Positions 1 to 8,246 of a stretch of DNA of 64,000 bases are shown piece by piece. Both the position numbers and the translations under genes were made by a program. Source of the DNA: Bacteroides ilei (GTDB taxonomy: Bacteria > Bacteroidota > Bacteroidia > Bacteroidales > Bacteroidaceae). The DNA lies in assembly GCF_900128495.1 (NCBI RefSeq), contig NZ_LT635801.1, forward strand, positions 1,313,997 through 1,377,996, read 5' to 3'. A model generated the notes under the pieces. It saw nothing but the letters and a program-made list of their open reading frames with translations, was not told the origin of the DNA and did no database searches. Each line of letters starts with the position of its first letter. Position 1 is the first letter of the stretch.

Positions 1-96
1 GGCCATACCTCCGTGAGAATGACACAGGTGTACGCCAAAATCATCAACCAGAAAAAAGACGAAGCAGTCAATTTGGTTAACGGCCTATTCGACTGA
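1..96 (+). CDS. Tyrosine recombinase (ICE integrase), C-terminal 31 residues
   Basis: The window opens inside an open frame ending at the TGA at 94-96. It reads GHTSVRMTQVYAKI followed by a lysine-rich tail. This is the end of the catalytic domain of tyrosine recombinases: the GHTS segment carries the second conserved histidine, and the Y of QVYAKI is the nucleophile that attacks DNA at the att core. The rest of the enzyme lies before the window. In Bacteroidales conjugative transposons the integrase sits at one end of the element, so the att junction is probably just outside the window. The family is clear; subfamily and att specificity cannot be read from 31 residues. Confidence 0.85.
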   Translation, partial: GHTSVRMTQVYAKIINQKKDEAVNLVNGLFD

Positions 97-217
97 TGTA
101 GTCATACATGTCAAATTCAATTTACAGGTAAATATTTCCGGCTTTTCTCCGATATTTCAAATGGTCGAAGTAATGCCACTATTATAATAAGTATAAACCC
201 ATAAAAAACAATTCGAC

Positions 218-315
218 ATGAAAGGACAAAACAACAGGTCCTCTCTTTTTTTGAAGGGAGACCACATCTGCACCACTTCGCTACGGAACAGGATGTAGCG
301 GAAGAATTTTACGAG
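218..315 (+). other. Probable missing 5' part of the 316-999 gene, out of frame across a T7 run
   Basis: An ATG at 218 behind an A-rich leader opens a frame that stops early (TAG after codon 26). The T7 run at 246-252 lies in its zero frame as T TTT TTG (247-253). After a -1 shift there, or if one T is missing, the frame joins the downstream gene without interruption. The joined N-terminus starts MKGQNNRSS and continues through EGRPHLHHFATEQDVAEEF. Without the shift the downstream frame has only a TTG start at 316. A one-base homopolymer deletion, phase variation or programmed slippage could each explain it. Confidence 0.45.
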
Positions 316-999
316 TTGCTCTCCGAAGCAAGGGAGCTTTATCTTCAAGACGTCATGGCAGACGGCAAACGATATGGCCGCTACGTGGATGACTTTATAA
401 ACAGCCACCGGTACATCGACTGCAACAGTGCGGTTTGCAGGAATTGCCATGAAATGAACATTCATATCATCAGAGGGCTGTTGCTCGATTGTACAAGTCT
501 CGTCAAAAGCCTCTTTACCGCAGAAACATTTTCTTTCGAGGAGTGCATGGCCTTGAAACAAAAGTACGACATTGCCGGAGTATGGTTCGACTCTTCACGT
601 ACAGAAGATTCCAGAAACGCTCCACCTCTCTCCTTTGGTTGCAATTTTTCCCGTGAACAGATGACAGGTATTGTGGCTTGCGCCAACGCTTATCATCTGT
701 TTTGCGTTTCCACTCTCCGCATCGAGGACATGGAAGCGCTTTTTGCCTGCAAGGAGAATTTCTGTATACGTGTGAACAATATCCGCCATGTGGCGGTTCT
801 GTTCGATGCGTTGCTCGAAAACACCTTTATCCTGCCTCACTGGCAGTCGGTTCTCGACAAGGGGCGGTTCCTGTTGTCCAAAGACGGCACAAGATATGTT
901 ACCGCTTCAAGCCTCTCGTCTGCCCTCTCTGCGGCGAGGAACAACATTACATCGGCAAACCTCGGCATACGAAAAGCCATCAGTCGGCTGAAAATATGA
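316..999 (+). CDS. Uncharacterised ICE protein next to the integrase
   Basis: 227 residues counted from a TTG codon. Coding-like sequence extends upstream in the same frame to about position 205 without an ATG, so the true start is probably the out-of-frame ATG at 218. I recognise no catalytic motif. The protein is mixed alpha/beta and has several cysteines, including the pair in AVCRNCHE near residue 43. It has no signal peptide or membrane segment. Genes of unknown function beside the integrase are usual in Bacteroidales ICEs and may take part in excision control, but nothing here proves that. It may be inactive if the frameshift is real. Confidence 0.55.
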   Translation: MLSEARELYLQDVMADGKRYGRYVDDFINSHRYIDCNSAVCRNCHEMNIHIIRGLLLDCTSLVKSLFTAETFSFEECMALKQKYDIAGVWFDSSRTEDSRNAPPLSFGCNFSREQMTGIVACANAYHLFCVSTLRIEDMEALFACKENFCIRVNNIRHVAVLFDALLENTFILPHWQSVLDKGRFLLSKDGTRYVTASSLSSALSAARNNITSANLGIRKAISRLKI

Positions 1000-1113
1000 C
1001 ACGAAGTGCCAAAAAGCCAAGTATGTGAAAGATAAAACAGTGATAGTTGCCGTGATACGTGCATAGTATCATGCCGGAATTTCCGGCTGTCCGGTTCACA
1101 TCACATAACTTTG

Positions 1114-1143
1114 ACCTCCGTTAGCGCGCTGCATAACGGAGGT
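1114..1143. promoter_or_regulatory. Perfect 10-bp inverted repeat upstream of the HTH gene
   Basis: ACCTCCGTTA (1114-1123) and TAACGGAGGT (1134-1143) are exact inverse complements around a 10-nt spacer, 24 bp before the ATG at 1168. No T-run follows, so an operator or a leader hairpin is more likely than a terminator. Confidence 0.5.
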
Positions 1144-1167
1144 AACTCTCCATTGTCTAATTTTAAC

Positions 1168-1572
1168 ATGTATTTTATGCAAAACAGAACAACATTCATG
1201 GAGCGGTTAAGCGAACGGCTGACCGCCATAGAAGCGGTTCTCAAGAAGTTGGAACCGGTGGAAGGTCTGTTGGAGCGTGTGGCTTTGCTGGAAAATACCA
1301 TTTACACGACCAAGAAAGTCTTCACTTTTCAAGAGGCGTGCATGTATATCGGCGTGTCCGAAAGTATGTTGTACAAACTCACATCGAACAAGGAAATCCC
1401 GCACTACAAACCTCGCGGCAAGATGCTTTACTTCGCGAAGGAAGAGCTGGACGCATGGCTCTTGCAAAACTACGAACCTACGGTGGACGATGCCATGCGT
1501 ATGGCGACGGAAGTATCCGCAACCCAACCGTTCTTTAACCAGAAGCGCTATGGAAAACGAAAAAAGAACTGA
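1168..1572 (+). CDS. Helix-turn-helix (excisionase/MerR-like) DNA-binding protein
   Basis: About 134 residues from the ATG at 1168; a TTG at 1111 is in frame but falls across the inverted repeat, so I reject it. The N-terminus is a short coiled coil (ERLSERLTAIEAVLKKLEPVEGLLERV). The C-terminal half is an excisionase-type winged HTH: FTFQEACMYIGVSESMLYKL is the helix-turn-helix and the IPHYKPRGKMLYF segment the wing. This family in Bacteroidales ICEs includes excision and transfer regulators. It overlaps the next gene by 23 bp, so the two are co-transcribed. It is probably an ICE regulator or recombination directionality factor. Confidence 0.8.
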   Translation: MYFMQNRTTFMERLSERLTAIEAVLKKLEPVEGLLERVALLENTIYTTKKVFTFQEACMYIGVSESMLYKLTSNKEIPHYKPRGKMLYFAKEELDAWLLQNYEPTVDDAMRMATEVSATQPFFNQKRYGKRKKN

Positions 1573-2674
1573 CCGTAACTCGTGGGCGGAACTGGACGAG
1601 AATCGCCTGTCGGATATTCTCACGGCATCGCAGATAAAGGCCACGGACACCTACGTGACTCCGCCCCAGATTATATGGATCGACAACTCCACCATAGCGA
1701 CGCTCGGCAATTTTAGCGCTTCGACGGGTAAGGCGAAGGCGAAAAAGACGTTTAATGTCTCTGCTATTGTCGCCGCGTCACTGGCGGGCCGGCAGGTTTT
1801 GAACTACCGGGCGCATCTGCCCGAAGGCAAGCGTAGGATCTTGTACGTGGACACCGAACAGAGCCGTTTCCATTGCCATAACGTGTTGGAACGTATTCTC
1901 CGCCTGGCGGGGCTGCCCACCACAACCGACAACGAGAATCTCGATTTCATTTGCCTGCGGGAATACACGCCAGCCGTGCGTATTGAGGTCATCGACTACG
2001 CTCTGCGACAGAACAAAGGGTACGGGCTGGTCATCATTGACGGCATCCGCGACCTGATGCTCGACATCAACAGCACCAGCGAATCGGTGGAGGTTATCAA
2101 CAAGATGATGGAGTGGTCGTCGAAATACGACCTGCATATCCATTGTGTGCTGCACCTGAATAAAGGCGACAACAATGTGCGCGGGCATATCGGCACGGAA
2201 ATGAGCAATAAGGCGGAAACGGTGCTGGTCATCACCAAGAGTGCGGAGAATCCCGTTATCAGTGAAGTTCATGCGCTGCATATCCGCGAGAAGGAGTTCA
2301 AACCGTTTGCTTTTTCCGTTGATGACGAAGGATTGCCGGTCATGGTGGATAACTATTCGTTTGATGGCAGCGTGAGACCGAAGGCCCGGAGCAGCTTCAT
2401 GGATTTGTCCATCGAGCAGCACCGGGAGGCGCTTTCCGCCGCTTTCGGGGACAGGCCCATCAAAGGTTTCGAGAACGTACTACAGGCTCTCATGGCTTCC
2501 TATGAGGCTATCGGGTTCAAACGGGGACGCAGCGTCATGATAAAACTGCTGCAGTACCTGACGGAAAACCTAAAGCTGATCGTCAAACGGGACAAGCTCT
2601 TTTATTACGATGTGACCCCGACCGAAGCCTTGCTTTTCGACGAAGAATGCGAGGACGCGGAAGGTGAAAAATAA
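1550..2674 (+). CDS. RepA-like / RecA-fold AAA ATPase
   Basis: 374 residues from the ATG at 1550, inside the end of the HTH gene. A phosphate-binding loop lies at residues 54-67 (FSASTGKAKAKKTF), in the atypical lysine-rich form seen in plasmid RepA-like helicases. The Walker B strand is LVIIDGIRD near residue 164, and VLHLNKGD near residue 205 fits sensor motifs of the RecA/RepA fold. This family acts in plasmid or ICE replication and mobilisation. The following toprim gene suggests the pair primes and unwinds DNA for ICE replication or second-strand synthesis. The true substrate is unproven. Confidence 0.75.
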   Translation: MENEKRTDRNSWAELDENRLSDILTASQIKATDTYVTPPQIIWIDNSTIATLGNFSASTGKAKAKKTFNVSAIVAASLAGRQVLNYRAHLPEGKRRILYVDTEQSRFHCHNVLERILRLAGLPTTTDNENLDFICLREYTPAVRIEVIDYALRQNKGYGLVIIDGIRDLMLDINSTSESVEVINKMMEWSSKYDLHIHCVLHLNKGDNNVRGHIGTEMSNKAETVLVITKSAENPVISEVHALHIREKEFKPFAFSVDDEGLPVMVDNYSFDGSVRPKARSSFMDLSIEQHREALSAAFGDRPIKGFENVLQALMASYEAIGFKRGRSVMIKLLQYLTENLKLIVKRDKLFYYDVTPTEALLFDEECEDAEGEK

Positions 2675-2678
2675 TTTA

Positions 2679-2723
2679 GTTTACTTTGGTCCGGGTATAT
2701 ATAGGAGAAAAACCAAAGTAAAC
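2679..2723 (+). terminator. 12-bp perfect inverted repeat followed by T6: terminator or attenuator
   Basis: GTTTACTTTGGT (2679-2690) and ACCAAAGTAAAC (2712-2723) pair perfectly over a 21-nt loop, followed by CGTTTTTTG. It sits between the ATPase and the primase-like gene. The AT-rich stem and long loop leave open an operator role instead. Confidence 0.5.
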
Positions 2724-2755
2724 CGTTTTTTGAAAACAAGTGAAAAGAAAATGAC

Positions 2756-3643
2756 ATGACCATAGCGGAAGCAAAACAACTGCGTATCGTGGACTATCTT
2801 GCCAGCCTCGGCTACCACCCCCAGAGTGTAACATCGAAACAATACTGGTATTTGTCGCCGCTACGCAATGAGCGTACCCCGTCGTTCAAGGTCAATGACC
2901 GGCTCAACGAATGGTATGACTTTGGCGCAGCGACGGGCGGAGACCTTGTGGAACTGGGCAAGCACCTTTACCGGACGGACAGCGTGAGCGAAGTGCTTGC
3001 CTATATAGGCAAGCACGAGAACGCTATCCCGATACAAAGGGTGCGGATTCCGGGGACAACGCCCCGACCCGTCGAAGCCGACATGAAGGACGTGCTCATC
3101 GTACCGTTGCAGCACCATGCGCTGCTCTCGTACCTTCATTCCCGTGGAATCGACGGAGACATCGGCCGCATGTTCTGCCGGGAGGTCCATTATGAATTGC
3201 GGCAACGGCGCTACTTCGCCCTTGCCTTCGGTAACGTGGCGGGCGGGTACGAGATTCGCAATCCTTATTATAAGGGCTGTATCCGGTGTAAGGACATCTC
3301 TGTCATCAGGCATTCTCATAGTGAAGCACAGAACCGGGTTTGCGTGTTCGAAGGCTTCATGGATTTTCTCTCTTACCTGACGCTGAAACAGACGGGTGAT
3401 GATACGGTCTGCATCGGCGCACCTTGCGATTACCTCGTGATGAACTCGGTGAACAACCTGAAAAAGGCTTTGGAACACTTGCAGGTGTACGAGGAAATAC
3501 ACTGTTATCTCGACAATGATCTCGCCGGACAGAAAACGGAAGAGACCATCGCCGGCATGTACGGCAAGCGGGTACACAACGAAGCACTCCGTTATCACGA
3601 GTACAAGGACCTGAACGATTACCTGCGTGGAAAGAAACGGTAA
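2756..3643 (+). CDS. DnaG-type primase-like protein with toprim domain
   Basis: 295 residues from the ATG at 2756. The N-terminal 80 residues resemble the region before the catalytic core in DnaG-like proteins (YWYLSPLRNERTPSFKVN, YDFGAATGGDLVEL), but the CHC2 zinc ligands are missing. The toprim signature follows: VFEGFMDFLSYL near residue 198 supplies the catalytic Glu, and LDNDLAGQ near residue 252 supplies the metal-binding Asp pair. Such proteins make RNA primers or act as accessory primases on mobile elements. With the upstream RepA-like ATPase it forms a likely replication pair. It ends just before a strong terminator. Confidence 0.8.
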   Translation: MTIAEAKQLRIVDYLASLGYHPQSVTSKQYWYLSPLRNERTPSFKVNDRLNEWYDFGAATGGDLVELGKHLYRTDSVSEVLAYIGKHENAIPIQRVRIPGTTPRPVEADMKDVLIVPLQHHALLSYLHSRGIDGDIGRMFCREVHYELRQRRYFALAFGNVAGGYEIRNPYYKGCIRCKDISVIRHSHSEAQNRVCVFEGFMDFLSYLTLKQTGDDTVCIGAPCDYLVMNSVNNLKKALEHLQVYEEIHCYLDNDLAGQKTEETIAGMYGKRVHNEALRYHEYKDLNDYLRGKKR

Positions 3644-3668
3644 GGCATTATCGTTACCCCTCCCTTGA

Positions 3669-3697
3669 AAGCTCTCCTCCCGGGAGGGCTTTTTTTA
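3669..3697 (+). terminator. Rho-independent terminator after the primase-like gene
   Basis: An AGCTCTCC / GGAGGGCT stem is followed by a run of seven T, 25 bp after the stop codon. It closes the first operon. Confidence 0.8.
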
Positions 3698-3726
3698 TGC
3701 CCGTTTTTCCCGGTACATTCGCCTTA

Positions 3727-3877
3727 AAGTATGAAATTAAAGTTCAATTTATATGTTTCGTACTTATTTCTATGTAATAAAATACTGTTTGATATAAAGA
3801 GATTTCGTTATATCGAATATAATACATTTCTTTGCATTTGTACTTTCAAAGTTCAATTAAAGTTTAATTTCATACTT
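3727..3877 (+). promoter_or_regulatory. Control region of the tra operon with a 15-bp inverted repeat
   Basis: AAGTATGAAATTAAA (3727-3741) recurs inverted as TTTAATTTCATACTT (3863-3877), ending 8 bp before the first tra ATG. The element AAAGTTCAATT is also directly repeated inside (from 3740 and 3848). The intervening 120 bp is very AT-rich and holds a weak -7-like TTTCTTTG (3827-3834) with TTCG at -33. In related conjugative transposons the tra promoter depends on excision proteins; a weak core promoter flanked by symmetric sites fits such control, by inference. Confidence 0.5.
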
Positions 3878-3885
3878 AAAAACAA

Positions 3886-4332
3886 ATGAGTTCATACTTT
3901 ATATTCGCCCTTGTACTGACGGGGCTGTACATCGTCTATTACGCAGTCAATATTACCCGTGACCTGTATGGAAAGAAGGGAACGGAGAAGACTGACGAGG
4001 AAGTTTTCGACCTCGGTCCGATGGATGCCACGGAAGAGAGTGTCGAGGTTTCGGAGAACGAGACCGGGTTTAGTATCGGAAATGAGACATGCGACACGGA
4101 AGCCGTAGCTGCCCCACCTGCGGTACAAGACGGCGATACAGGGAAAAAGGAGGCAGCCGCGAAAGAGCGGCTTGAAAGGCTGAAGGCCAAGGCGGAGGCG
4201 CAGATGGAAGAGATCGCTCCCTACCTGTCCGACGGCTTTACCGACGAAGAGATGTATAAGGCGTTGATTTCCAAAGGACGCTTGGACAACCGTCCCTGCC
4301 TGAAATGGAGACCGGTCAAAGATAAGCTGTAA
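3886..4332 (+). CDS. Small membrane-anchored tra protein (TraD position)
   Basis: 148 residues. One N-terminal membrane helix (YFIFALVLTGLYIVYYAV) is followed by a charged DLYGKKG linker, an acidic low-complexity stretch (residues 35-80), then a basic helix and a conserved-looking tail (LSDGFTDEEMYKALISKGRL). It is the first gene of the tra operon, one base before the first DUF4134 gene. In CTnDOT-type operons the gene before traE is traD, and I place this one by position only. The topology suggests an inner-membrane protein with a cytoplasmic tail. Confidence 0.6.
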   Translation: MSSYFIFALVLTGLYIVYYAVNITRDLYGKKGTEKTDEEVFDLGPMDATEESVEVSENETGFSIGNETCDTEAVAAPPAVQDGDTGKKEAAAKERLERLKAKAEAQMEEIAPYLSDGFTDEEMYKALISKGRLDNRPCLKWRPVKDKL

Positions 4333-4333
4333 G

Positions 4334-4660
4334 ATGTCGAAAACGAAAAAGATACTATGTGCGCTTTGTTCCATCATCCCCTGTTCAGCTCTGGCGAAAA
4401 GCGGCAGCGTGAATTACAGTTGGGGTGCGGATGCGCTGGCGACGATGCACGACTACGTGGTAACGATGATGTTTTACGTCCAAGCTCTATGCTGTGCCAT
4501 CGCCGGGATTTGTGTGATTGTGTCCGGATTCCAGATTTACGTAAAGATGAACACGGGCGAGGACGGCATCACCAAGTCCATCATAACGCTTGTCGGCGCG
4601 TGTCTGTTCCTGATCGGTGCGTTCCTCGTCTTTCCTGCCTTTTTCGGCTATCGCATATAG
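4334..4660 (+). CDS. traE: TraE-family (DUF4134) protein, copy 1
   Basis: 108 residues: a signal-type N-terminus (KILCALCSIIPCSALA), a short periplasmic part starting with NYSWGADAL, and two hydrophobic helices ending in FPAFFGYRI. This is the DUF4134/TraE layout, similar in topology to VirB2-like pilin precursors and small inner-membrane components of type IV secretion. It is followed 77 bp later by a second DUF4134 protein. The two copies share the layout but differ in sequence, so they are old paralogues. Confidence 0.8.
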   Translation: MSKTKKILCALCSIIPCSALAKSGSVNYSWGADALATMHDYVVTMMFYVQALCCAIAGICVIVSGFQIYVKMNTGEDGITKSIITLVGACLFLIGAFLVFPAFFGYRI

Positions 4661-4737
4661 AAACCGGCAACCGGCGGCGTGTTGCCGCGATGATGATTCG
4701 GAAGAACTGCAATACTTACCCTAAAAAATAAATAATC

Positions 4738-5103
4738 ATGTTTCAAAAAACTAAAAGACAAATGAAAAGAATGTTTTCTACGAAAAAGATGCAGATGCTC
4801 ACGCTGATGTTGCTGTGCGGCACAACAGCCGTCATGGCCCAGAACTCCGCAGGCGATTATTCCGCCGGTACGACTGCACTGGCGACCGTGACGGAGGAAA
4901 TTGCCAAGTATGTCCCCATCATGGTCAAACTGTGTTACGCCATCGCAGGCGTGGTGGCTATCGTGGGCGCTATCTCGGTATATATCGCCATGAACAACGA
5001 GGAGCAGGACGTAAAGAAGAAGATCATGATGGTCGTGGGAGCCTGCATTTTCCTAATCGCTGCCGCACAAGCACTTCCGATGTTCTTCGGTCTCGGCGCA
5101 TAA
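4738..5103 (+). CDS. traE: TraE-family (DUF4134) protein, copy 2
   Basis: 121 residues. A basic N-terminus and signal peptide (MLTLMLLCGTTAVMAQ) precede a mature part with GDYSAGTTALATVTEEIAKY. Two hydrophobic helices follow, separated by MNNEEQDVKKKIMM, with a PMFFGLGA end. This is closer to canonical TraE than copy 1. The short mature form with two membrane helices fits a pilin-like or inner-membrane mating-channel subunit. The next gene, traF, follows after 12 bp. Confidence 0.85.
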   Translation: MFQKTKRQMKRMFSTKKMQMLTLMLLCGTTAVMAQNSAGDYSAGTTALATVTEEIAKYVPIMVKLCYAIAGVVAIVGAISVYIAMNNEEQDVKKKIMMVVGACIFLIAAAQALPMFFGLGA

Positions 5104-5115
5104 ACCTCCCGCACG

Positions 5116-5412
5116 ATGAAAGGCAAGGACGAACGTTATCCCGATTACCCGTTGTTCAAGGGTCTGCAACGGCCTTTGGAGTTCATGGGGATTCAGGGAC
5201 GCTACATCTACTGGGCGGCGGGTGTTGCCGGCGGAGCCATCGTCGGTTTTATAATCGCCTACTGTCTCGCAGGGTTCGTGGTCGGACTGGTCGTGCTGGT
5301 TGCGGTCGTCTCGGCGGGTATCGCCTTTATCATGCTCAAACAGCGGAAAGGGCTGCATACCAAGAAAGACGGGCGCGGGGTGTATATCTATGCCCACTCG
5401 AAGAAGCTGTGA
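5116..5412 (+). CDS. traF: TraF-family (DUF4133) protein, VirB3-like
   Basis: 98 residues. DYPLFKGLQRPLEFMGIQGRYIYW begins the DUF4133 motif, then come two adjacent membrane helices (residues 30-75) and a basic C-terminus. The size, the helix pair and the position directly before the VirB4-like ATPase match VirB3/TraF proteins, which anchor the ATPase at the inner membrane. Confidence 0.85.
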   Translation: MKGKDERYPDYPLFKGLQRPLEFMGIQGRYIYWAAGVAGGAIVGFIIAYCLAGFVVGLVVLVAVVSAGIAFIMLKQRKGLHTKKDGRGVYIYAHSKKL

Positions 5413-5466
5413 GAAGAAAAGAAAAACCATCACGGGCAACGTGTGGTCTTGTTGAATGTTGAACGC

Positions 5467-5505
5467 GGGCCGGCCGCCTGAAATCCGGGCGGCCCGGCCT
5501 TTTTA
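5467..5505 (+). terminator. GC-rich hairpin plus T5 between traF and traG
   Basis: GGCCGGCCGCC pairs with GGCGGCCCGGCC (one bulge) around a short loop and is followed by TTTTTA. It looks like an intrinsic terminator inside the tra operon and may reduce expression of traG and later genes relative to the small traE/traF subunits. Confidence 0.7.
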
Positions 5506-5517
5506 TCGTATTTTGAG

Positions 5518-8223
5518 ATGACTTTGTACATCATTCTACTTTTTATCGCCTTGTGTGCCGGCATGGCCCTGTCGGTCTATGCGTTCGGTACCGGAGGCAA
5601 GCGCAAGCGTATCTTTCAGGACATCTATTTTTCCGTGGAGGAGACGAACGGCGTGGGTGTGCTCTATACCAAGACGGGCGAATATTCCGCTATCCTGAAA
5701 ATAGAGAACCCCGTGCAAAAATACTGCGCGAACATCGACAGCTACTATGAGTTCACGCACCTTTTCACCGCCCTCGCACAAACGCTCGGCGAAGGATATG
5801 CCCTGCACAAACAGGACATCTTCGTCAGGAAACAGTTCGAGAACGAGACGGGCGACAAACACGAGTTCCTCTCGTCGGCCTACTTCCGCTACTTCAAGGG
5901 GCGCAACTACACGGACAGCGTGTGTTACCTGACCATCACACAGGAGGCGAAGAAGAGCCGACTGTTCTCGTTCGACAACAAGAAGTGGCGCGATTTTCTG
6001 GTCAAAATCCGCAAAGTGCATGACCAGTTGCACGATGCCGGGGTGCAGGCCAAGTTCCTGAACAAAGCCGAGGCAAGCGAATACGTGGACCGCTACTTTG
6101 CCATGAACTTCAAGGACCGGATCGTGTCGATGACCAACTTCAAAGCAGACGACGAGACGGTCTCGATGGGCGACAAACGCTGCAAGGTATATAGTCTTGT
6201 CGATGTGGACTGCGCCGCACTGCCTTCACTGATACGACCTTATACCAATATAGAGGTCAATAACACGGATATGCCCGTGGACCTGCTGGCTGCCATCGAC
6301 AGCATTCCGAGTGCGGAGGCTGTCATCTACAACCAGATTGTCTTCCTGCCCAATCAGAAAAGGGAACTGGCCCTGCTGGACAAAAAGAAGAACCGGCACG
6401 CCAGTATTCCCAATCCGAGCAACCAGATGGCCGTGGAGGACATCAAGCGGGTACAGGAGGTCATCGCGCGGGAAAGCAAGCAGCTTGTGTACACCCATTT
6501 CAACCTGATTGTCGCCGTACCGACTGGTACGGACCTGCAAAAATGCACGAACCATTTGGAGAACGCTTTCGGGCGTATGGGTATCCATATCTCCAAGAGG
6601 GCGTACAATCAGCTGGAACTGTTCGTGAACTCGTTTCCGGGTAACTGCTACGGCATGAACGAGGACTATGACCGCTTCCTGACGCTGGGTGACGCGGCGG
6701 TGTGCCTGATGTATAAGGAGCACATACAGCACAGCGAAGAAACACCTCTGAAAATTTACTACACGGACCGCCAAGGCGTGCCGGTGGCTATAGACATCAC
6801 GGGAAAGGAAGGAAAAAACAAACTGACAGACAACTCGAATTTCTTTTGTTTAGGGCCTTCAGGCAGCGGCAAGAGCTTCCACATGAACTCTGTCGTGCGC
6901 CAGTTGTACGAGCAGGGAACGGACGTGGTGATGGTCGATACGGGTAACAGCTACGAGGGGCTTTGCGAGTATCTGGGCGGCAAGTACATTTCCTATACCG
7001 AGGAAAGACCGATTACCATGAACCCATTCCGCATCAACCGGGCGGAAATGAATGTGGAGAAAACGGGCTTCCTGAAAAACCTCGTACTGCTCATCTGGAA
7101 AGGCTCGCAGGGTACGGTCACAAAGACGGAGGATCGCCTGATAGAACAGGTTATCACGGAGTATTACGACACCTATTTCAATGGGTTCGACGGCTTCACG
7201 CCCCTGCAACGGGAGGATTTGCGTAAGGGGCTGCTCATCGACGACCGTAACCATGCCGAGAAGCAGGGCGAAGACGAAGGAGAGCGGGCCGGGCGTATCG
7301 AGCGCATGATCGACGAGATGGAACGCCGCCGTAAGGAGCTAAAAGTGGAAGAGCTGTCGTTCAACTCGTTTTATGAGTTTTCCGTGCAGCGCATCCCCGA
7401 CATCTGTGCCGAGAACCACATTTCGGGCATCGACATCTCGACATACCGTTACATGATGAAGGACTTCTACCGGGGCGGCAATCATGAAAAGACGCTGAAT
7501 GAGAACATGGACAGTTCACTGTTCGATGAGACGTTTATCGTCTTCGAAATCGACAGTATAAAAGATGATCCTCTCCTGTTCCCTCTTGTCACACTGATTA
7601 TCATGGACGTGTTTCTGCAAAAGATGCGTATCAAGAAGAACCGTAAGGTACTGGTCATCGAGGAAGCGTGGAAAGCTATTGCCAGCCCGCTCATGGCCGA
7701 ATACATCAAGTTTATGTACAAGACGGCCCGTAAATTCTGGGCTTCGGTCGGTGTGGTGACGCAGGAAATACAGGACATTATCGGCAGCCCTATTGTCAAG
7801 GAGGCCATCATCAACAACTCGGACGTGGTGATGCTGCTCGACCAGAGCAAGTTCCGCGAGCGGTTCGATGAAATCAAGGCTATTCTCGGCCTTACCGACG
7901 TGGACTGCAAGAAGATATTCACCATCAACCGGCTGGAAAACAAGGAAGGGCGCAGTTTCTTCCGCGAGGTGTTCATCCGCCGGGGAACGACCAGCGGCGT
8001 GTACGGCGTAGAAGAACCAAGAGAATGTTACATGACCTACACCACGGAGCGGGCGGAGAAAGAAGCTCTTAAACTCTATAAACGGGAATTACGGTGCAGT
8101 CATCAGGAAGCTATCGAGGCGTACTGCCGCGACTGGAACGCCAGCGGTATCGGGAAGTCCCTGCCGTTCGCCCAAAAGGTCAACGAGGCCGGACGGGTAT
8201 TGAATCTTCATGTAAAACAATAA
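5518..8223 (+). CDS. traG: TraG conjugation ATPase (VirB4-like)
   Basis: 901 residues. An N-terminal membrane helix (LYIILLFIALCAGMALSVYAF) is followed by a VirB4 N-domain and a C-terminal RecA-like motor. Walker A is GPSGSGKS at residues 446-453, and Walker B is KVLVIEEAW near 710-718. The later NNSDVVMLLDQSK segment is typical of TraG-family ATPases. It powers assembly and substrate transfer of the mating channel at the inner membrane. Full length for the family, with no frame damage. It follows a terminator-like hairpin and precedes the alpha-CTD-like gene by 23 bp. Confidence 0.95.
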   Translation: MTLYIILLFIALCAGMALSVYAFGTGGKRKRIFQDIYFSVEETNGVGVLYTKTGEYSAILKIENPVQKYCANIDSYYEFTHLFTALAQTLGEGYALHKQDIFVRKQFENETGDKHEFLSSAYFRYFKGRNYTDSVCYLTITQEAKKSRLFSFDNKKWRDFLVKIRKVHDQLHDAGVQAKFLNKAEASEYVDRYFAMNFKDRIVSMTNFKADDETVSMGDKRCKVYSLVDVDCAALPSLIRPYTNIEVNNTDMPVDLLAAIDSIPSAEAVIYNQIVFLPNQKRELALLDKKKNRHASIPNPSNQMAVEDIKRVQEVIARESKQLVYTHFNLIVAVPTGTDLQKCTNHLENAFGRMGIHISKRAYNQLELFVNSFPGNCYGMNEDYDRFLTLGDAAVCLMYKEHIQHSEETPLKIYYTDRQGVPVAIDITGKEGKNKLTDNSNFFCLGPSGSGKSFHMNSVVRQLYEQGTDVVMVDTGNSYEGLCEYLGGKYISYTEERPITMNPFRINRAEMNVEKTGFLKNLVLLIWKGSQGTVTKTEDRLIEQVITEYYDTYFNGFDGFTPLQREDLRKGLLIDDRNHAEKQGEDEGERAGRIERMIDEMERRRKELKVEELSFNSFYEFSVQRIPDICAENHISGIDISTYRYMMKDFYRGGNHEKTLNENMDSSLFDETFIVFEIDSIKDDPLLFPLVTLIIMDVFLQKMRIKKNRKVLVIEEAWKAIASPLMAEYIKFMYKTARKFWASVGVVTQEIQDIIGSPIVKEAIINNSDVVMLLDQSKFRERFDEIKAILGLTDVDCKKIFTINRLENKEGRSFFREVFIRRGTTSGVYGVEEPRECYMTYTTERAEKEALKLYKRELRCSHQEAIEAYCRDWNASGIGKSLPFAQKVNEAGRVLNLHVKQ

Positions 8224-8246
8224 CAATCAAATTATCAATTACAAAA

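Noticed and set aside
8094..8246. Upstream start for the alpha-CTD-like gene
   Set aside because: The extension lies inside traG and translates to a low-complexity R/G/Q-rich peptide. The ATG at 8247 follows a normal intergenic gap.
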